A stretch of DNA of 64,000 nt from Chloroflexota bacterium (GTDB lineage: Bacteria > Chloroflexota > Anaerolineae > Promineifilales > Promineifilaceae), in NCBI GenBank assembly GCA_017993775.1, contig JAGOMA010000003.1, positions 124,001 to 188,000 of the forward strand, in the 5' to 3' direction. Of this stretch, positions 62,579 to 64,000 are shown piece after piece. The notes beneath the pieces were generated by a model that did not search any database, was not told where the DNA came from, and was given only the letters and a program-made list of their open reading frames with translations. Within the stretch, counting starts at the first letter, position 1; every line of letters begins with the position of its first letter. A program made the translations under genes and the position numbers.

Positions 62579-64000
62579 AAATCTAAGCGGATAACATCGT
62601 TTTCGGCAAAAATCGGGCCAATCTCAAAGCCGAGTTTGGGTCCGGCATACAGGTCGGGCGGTACGCCGATGTCCGCCAGGTACAATTCGCCCACAACGCC
62701 TTCGCCGGTTTCGTGGCGCAGTCCATCTTTGGGCAGAGCCAGGGTCATGGTGGCCGAGGCGCGAATGGCCGGATCGAATACTTTACCGGTAGTAGTGTCT
62801 AACCCGGAGGGTGCGTCCAGGCTGAGTATCGGCGTGTTTTGGACATTGGCCCATTGGATGAACTGCGCGGCGACGCCATAGGGCGCACCGGCCAGGTTGT
62901 AGCCGATGATGGCGTCGATAATAAGATCGGTAGGGAGCAGGTTGTTGAGTACCATGCCTGCGCCGATGGTGACGGAGACGCCCATGCGCCGCAAAATTTC
63001 AAGTTGATGGGCGGGTACGCCGCGGAATTTTTCGTCTGACTTGGTGATAAATACGTGGACTTTGGCCCCCCAATTATGCAGGTGGCGCGCGCAAACCAGC
63101 CCGCCGCCGCCATTGCCGCCGTGCCCGGCCAGAATGACTACGCTTTGGCCGCGCGGGTCGCCGTTTAGGAAGCGTTTGCGGGCCAGATGCGCCAGGTTGC
63201 GGCCGGCGTTTTCCATCATTTGGATGAGTTCGATGCGGTAATCTTCGATCATGGCGCGATCCACTTCGATCATTTGGGTGGTGTCGATGGAGCGGATGCC
63301 GCCTATGGGTGGTAGGGGTTTGGTATTGTCGCGTCGTTCGGCGGCCGTGCGCCAAAGTTCATACCGGCTGGCAGGCGCGTCGGAGATCCAGCGGCTGAAT
63401 GTTTCGCGGTCGAAGACGAGGACTTTGACTGGGGTAAGGGCGCGGACGCTGGCGGTGCGTTTGCTGCCTTCCAGGAGGCCAATTTCGCCAAAATAGTTGC
63501 CGCTGTCTAGCTGGGCGATGATGGTATCGGCGGCGTTGGGTTCATAATAAAATATTTCGACGGTTCCGGAGACGATGATATAGAACTTGTCGGCTGTTTC
63601 GCCCTGGTGGATGATGATGTCGCTGGGGTTGAAGGTTTGTTGTCCGGCGGTGGCGGGGGTGGCGGCTTCGATGATGTCGGCGGCGGTGGGAACGGCCGTG
63701 TCGTCGTTTTCTTTGCCTGGGGCGACGCCTTCTACTAGCTGCAGGTCGCCCATCAGCAGGAGACGTTCTTCCATGACGGCATCAATTTCCTGGCGGCTAA
63801 TTTGGGAATCGTTCAGCCAGCGTTCAAAGGTGTCGTGGCTCATGGCCATGACTTCGACGTGGGTTTTGGCGCGGACGGTGGCGATGCGTTTGGCTTTTTT
63901 GAGCAGGCCGATTTCGCCGAAGTAAGAGCCTTCGCCCATGCGGTCGATGATGATTTCGTACCCGTCTACCAGGTGGCGGACGATTTCTACATTACCTTTG
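62575..64000 (-). CDS. NAD(P)HX epimerase (YjeF N-terminal domain) fused to cyclic-nucleotide-binding domains, 5' end outside window
   Basis: The frame is open to the right edge (codons before ATG 63939 still read as cNMP-binding sequence), so the N-terminus is missing. Seen from the N-terminal side: the end of one cNMP-binding domain (GEGSYFGEIGLLKKAKRIATVRA), a complete second one (about 95-210 from 63939; GNYFGEIGLLEGSKRTASVRAL), and a C-terminal YjeF_N domain (about 225-454) with MMENAGRNLAHLA, VVILAGHGGNGGGGLVCARHL and DAIIGYNLAGAPYG. YjeF_N repairs damaged NAD(P)HX by epimerisation. The usual partner, the NnrD dehydratase, is not in the window. FGEIGLL-R-A-V signatures suggest real cNMP-type pockets, but ligand binding is untested. 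Confidence 0.88.
   Translation of the reverse strand, partial: KGNVEIVRHLVDGYEIIIDRMGEGSYFGEIGLLKKAKRIATVRAKTHVEVMAMSHDTFERWLNDSQISRQEIDAVMEERLLLMGDLQLVEGVAPGKENDDTAVPTAADIIEAATPATAGQQTFNPSDIIIHQGETADKFYIIVSGTVEIFYYEPNAADTIIAQLDSGNYFGEIGLLEGSKRTASVRALTPVKVLVFDRETFSRWISDAPASRYELWRTAAERRDNTKPLPPIGGIRSIDTTQMIEVDRAMIEDYRIELIQMMENAGRNLAHLARKRFLNGDPRGQSVVILAGHGGNGGGGLVCARHLHNWGAKVHVFITKSDEKFRGVPAHQLEILRRMGVSVTIGAGMVLNNLLPTDLIIDAIIGYNLAGAPYGVAAQFIQWANVQNTPILSLDAPSGLDTTTGKVFDPAIRASATMTLALPKDGLRHETGEGVVGELYLADIGVPPDLYAGPKLGFEIGPIFAENDVIRLDL

Larger units (their letters stand above)
41..63700. repeat. Dispersed palindromic octamer ACGGCCGT (about 120 copies)
   Basis: The octamer recurs across the window, often extended to AACGGCCGTT. 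In genes it is read in different frames as (E)TAV, NGR/DGR or (E)RPL/S, so protein sequence does not explain it. It also lies between genes (9567, 13625, 39722, 42791) and in hairpin tips (13561, 49706). It is absent from some stretches, such as malEFG (15,930-20,330), trkAH, the 40,098 radical SAM gene and the 30-heme gene. The count is by eye. It resembles the HIP1 palindrome of cyanobacteria in style, not in sequence. Confidence 0.9.

Overview
The window is a moderately GC-rich bacterial chromosome segment with about 47 protein genes, almost all in short co-directional runs. I see no rRNA, tRNA, CRISPR array, integrase or transposase gene. Gene content and style point to a Chloroflexota bacterium of the Anaerolineae/Ardenticatenia type: secreted lipoproteins with long Pro/Thr/Ala/Glu linkers, a KtrAB-type potassium system, a TIGR03960-type radical SAM protein, and very large multiheme cytochromes. 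This placement is inference; no marker gene fixes it. One DNA-level signature runs through the window: the palindromic octamer ACGGCCGT occurs about 120 times by eye count, in all reading frames, between genes and in terminator loops.

Layout. 1-9,500: the 3' part of a class A penicillin-binding protein, msrPQ (periplasmic methionine sulfoxide repair), a PhoX-like protein, a DUF1294 protein, a TrkA/TrkH potassium uptake pair and a secreted nuclease. 9,600-13,600: pheST behind a textbook phenylalanine attenuator (promoter, Phe-rich leader peptide, antiterminator, terminator). 13,600-29,700: a maltodextrin/starch operon headed by a MarR regulator with an operator-like palindrome on its promoter. 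It holds two solute-binding lipoproteins (one ending in a starch-module-like domain), malF, malG, a fused VCBS/ASPIC plus MauG-type di-heme protein, a secreted GH13, a membrane-anchored GH31 and a cytoplasmic GH13. Polymers would be cut outside, imported and finished inside; no MalK ATPase is present here.

30,000-39,600 (minus strand): a mannitol-type PTS locus with regulator, EIIC, EIIB, EIIA, an HPr-Enzyme I fusion, a zinc-type dehydrogenase and a PfkB sugar-phosphate kinase. Two arrays of palindromic cores at a regular 21-22 bp period lie in this region. 40,000-49,600: two radical SAM proteins, a small zinc-ribbon protein, a DHFR-like reductase, a phytoene-desaturase-like flavoprotein, a MerR regulator with its classical 19-bp-spacer target promoter in front of an SDR gene, and alanine racemase.

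49,700-57,500 (minus strand): a compact redox locus with a cytochrome-b-like membrane protein, an 18-heme cytochrome, a 2[4Fe-4S] ferredoxin, an NAD(P)H-type flavoprotein and a cytochrome with 30 CxxCH motifs, 22 of them in eleven tandem 40-residue units. This looks like a dedicated long-range or extracellular electron-transfer chain and is the strongest candidate for a new system. 57,500-64,000: a 282-bp MITE-like element with 9-bp direct repeats, exonuclease III, a GT39-type membrane glycosyltransferase, a double-FKBP lipoprotein, rpiA, and an NAD(P)HX epimerase fused to cyclic-nucleotide-binding domains, which runs off the right edge.
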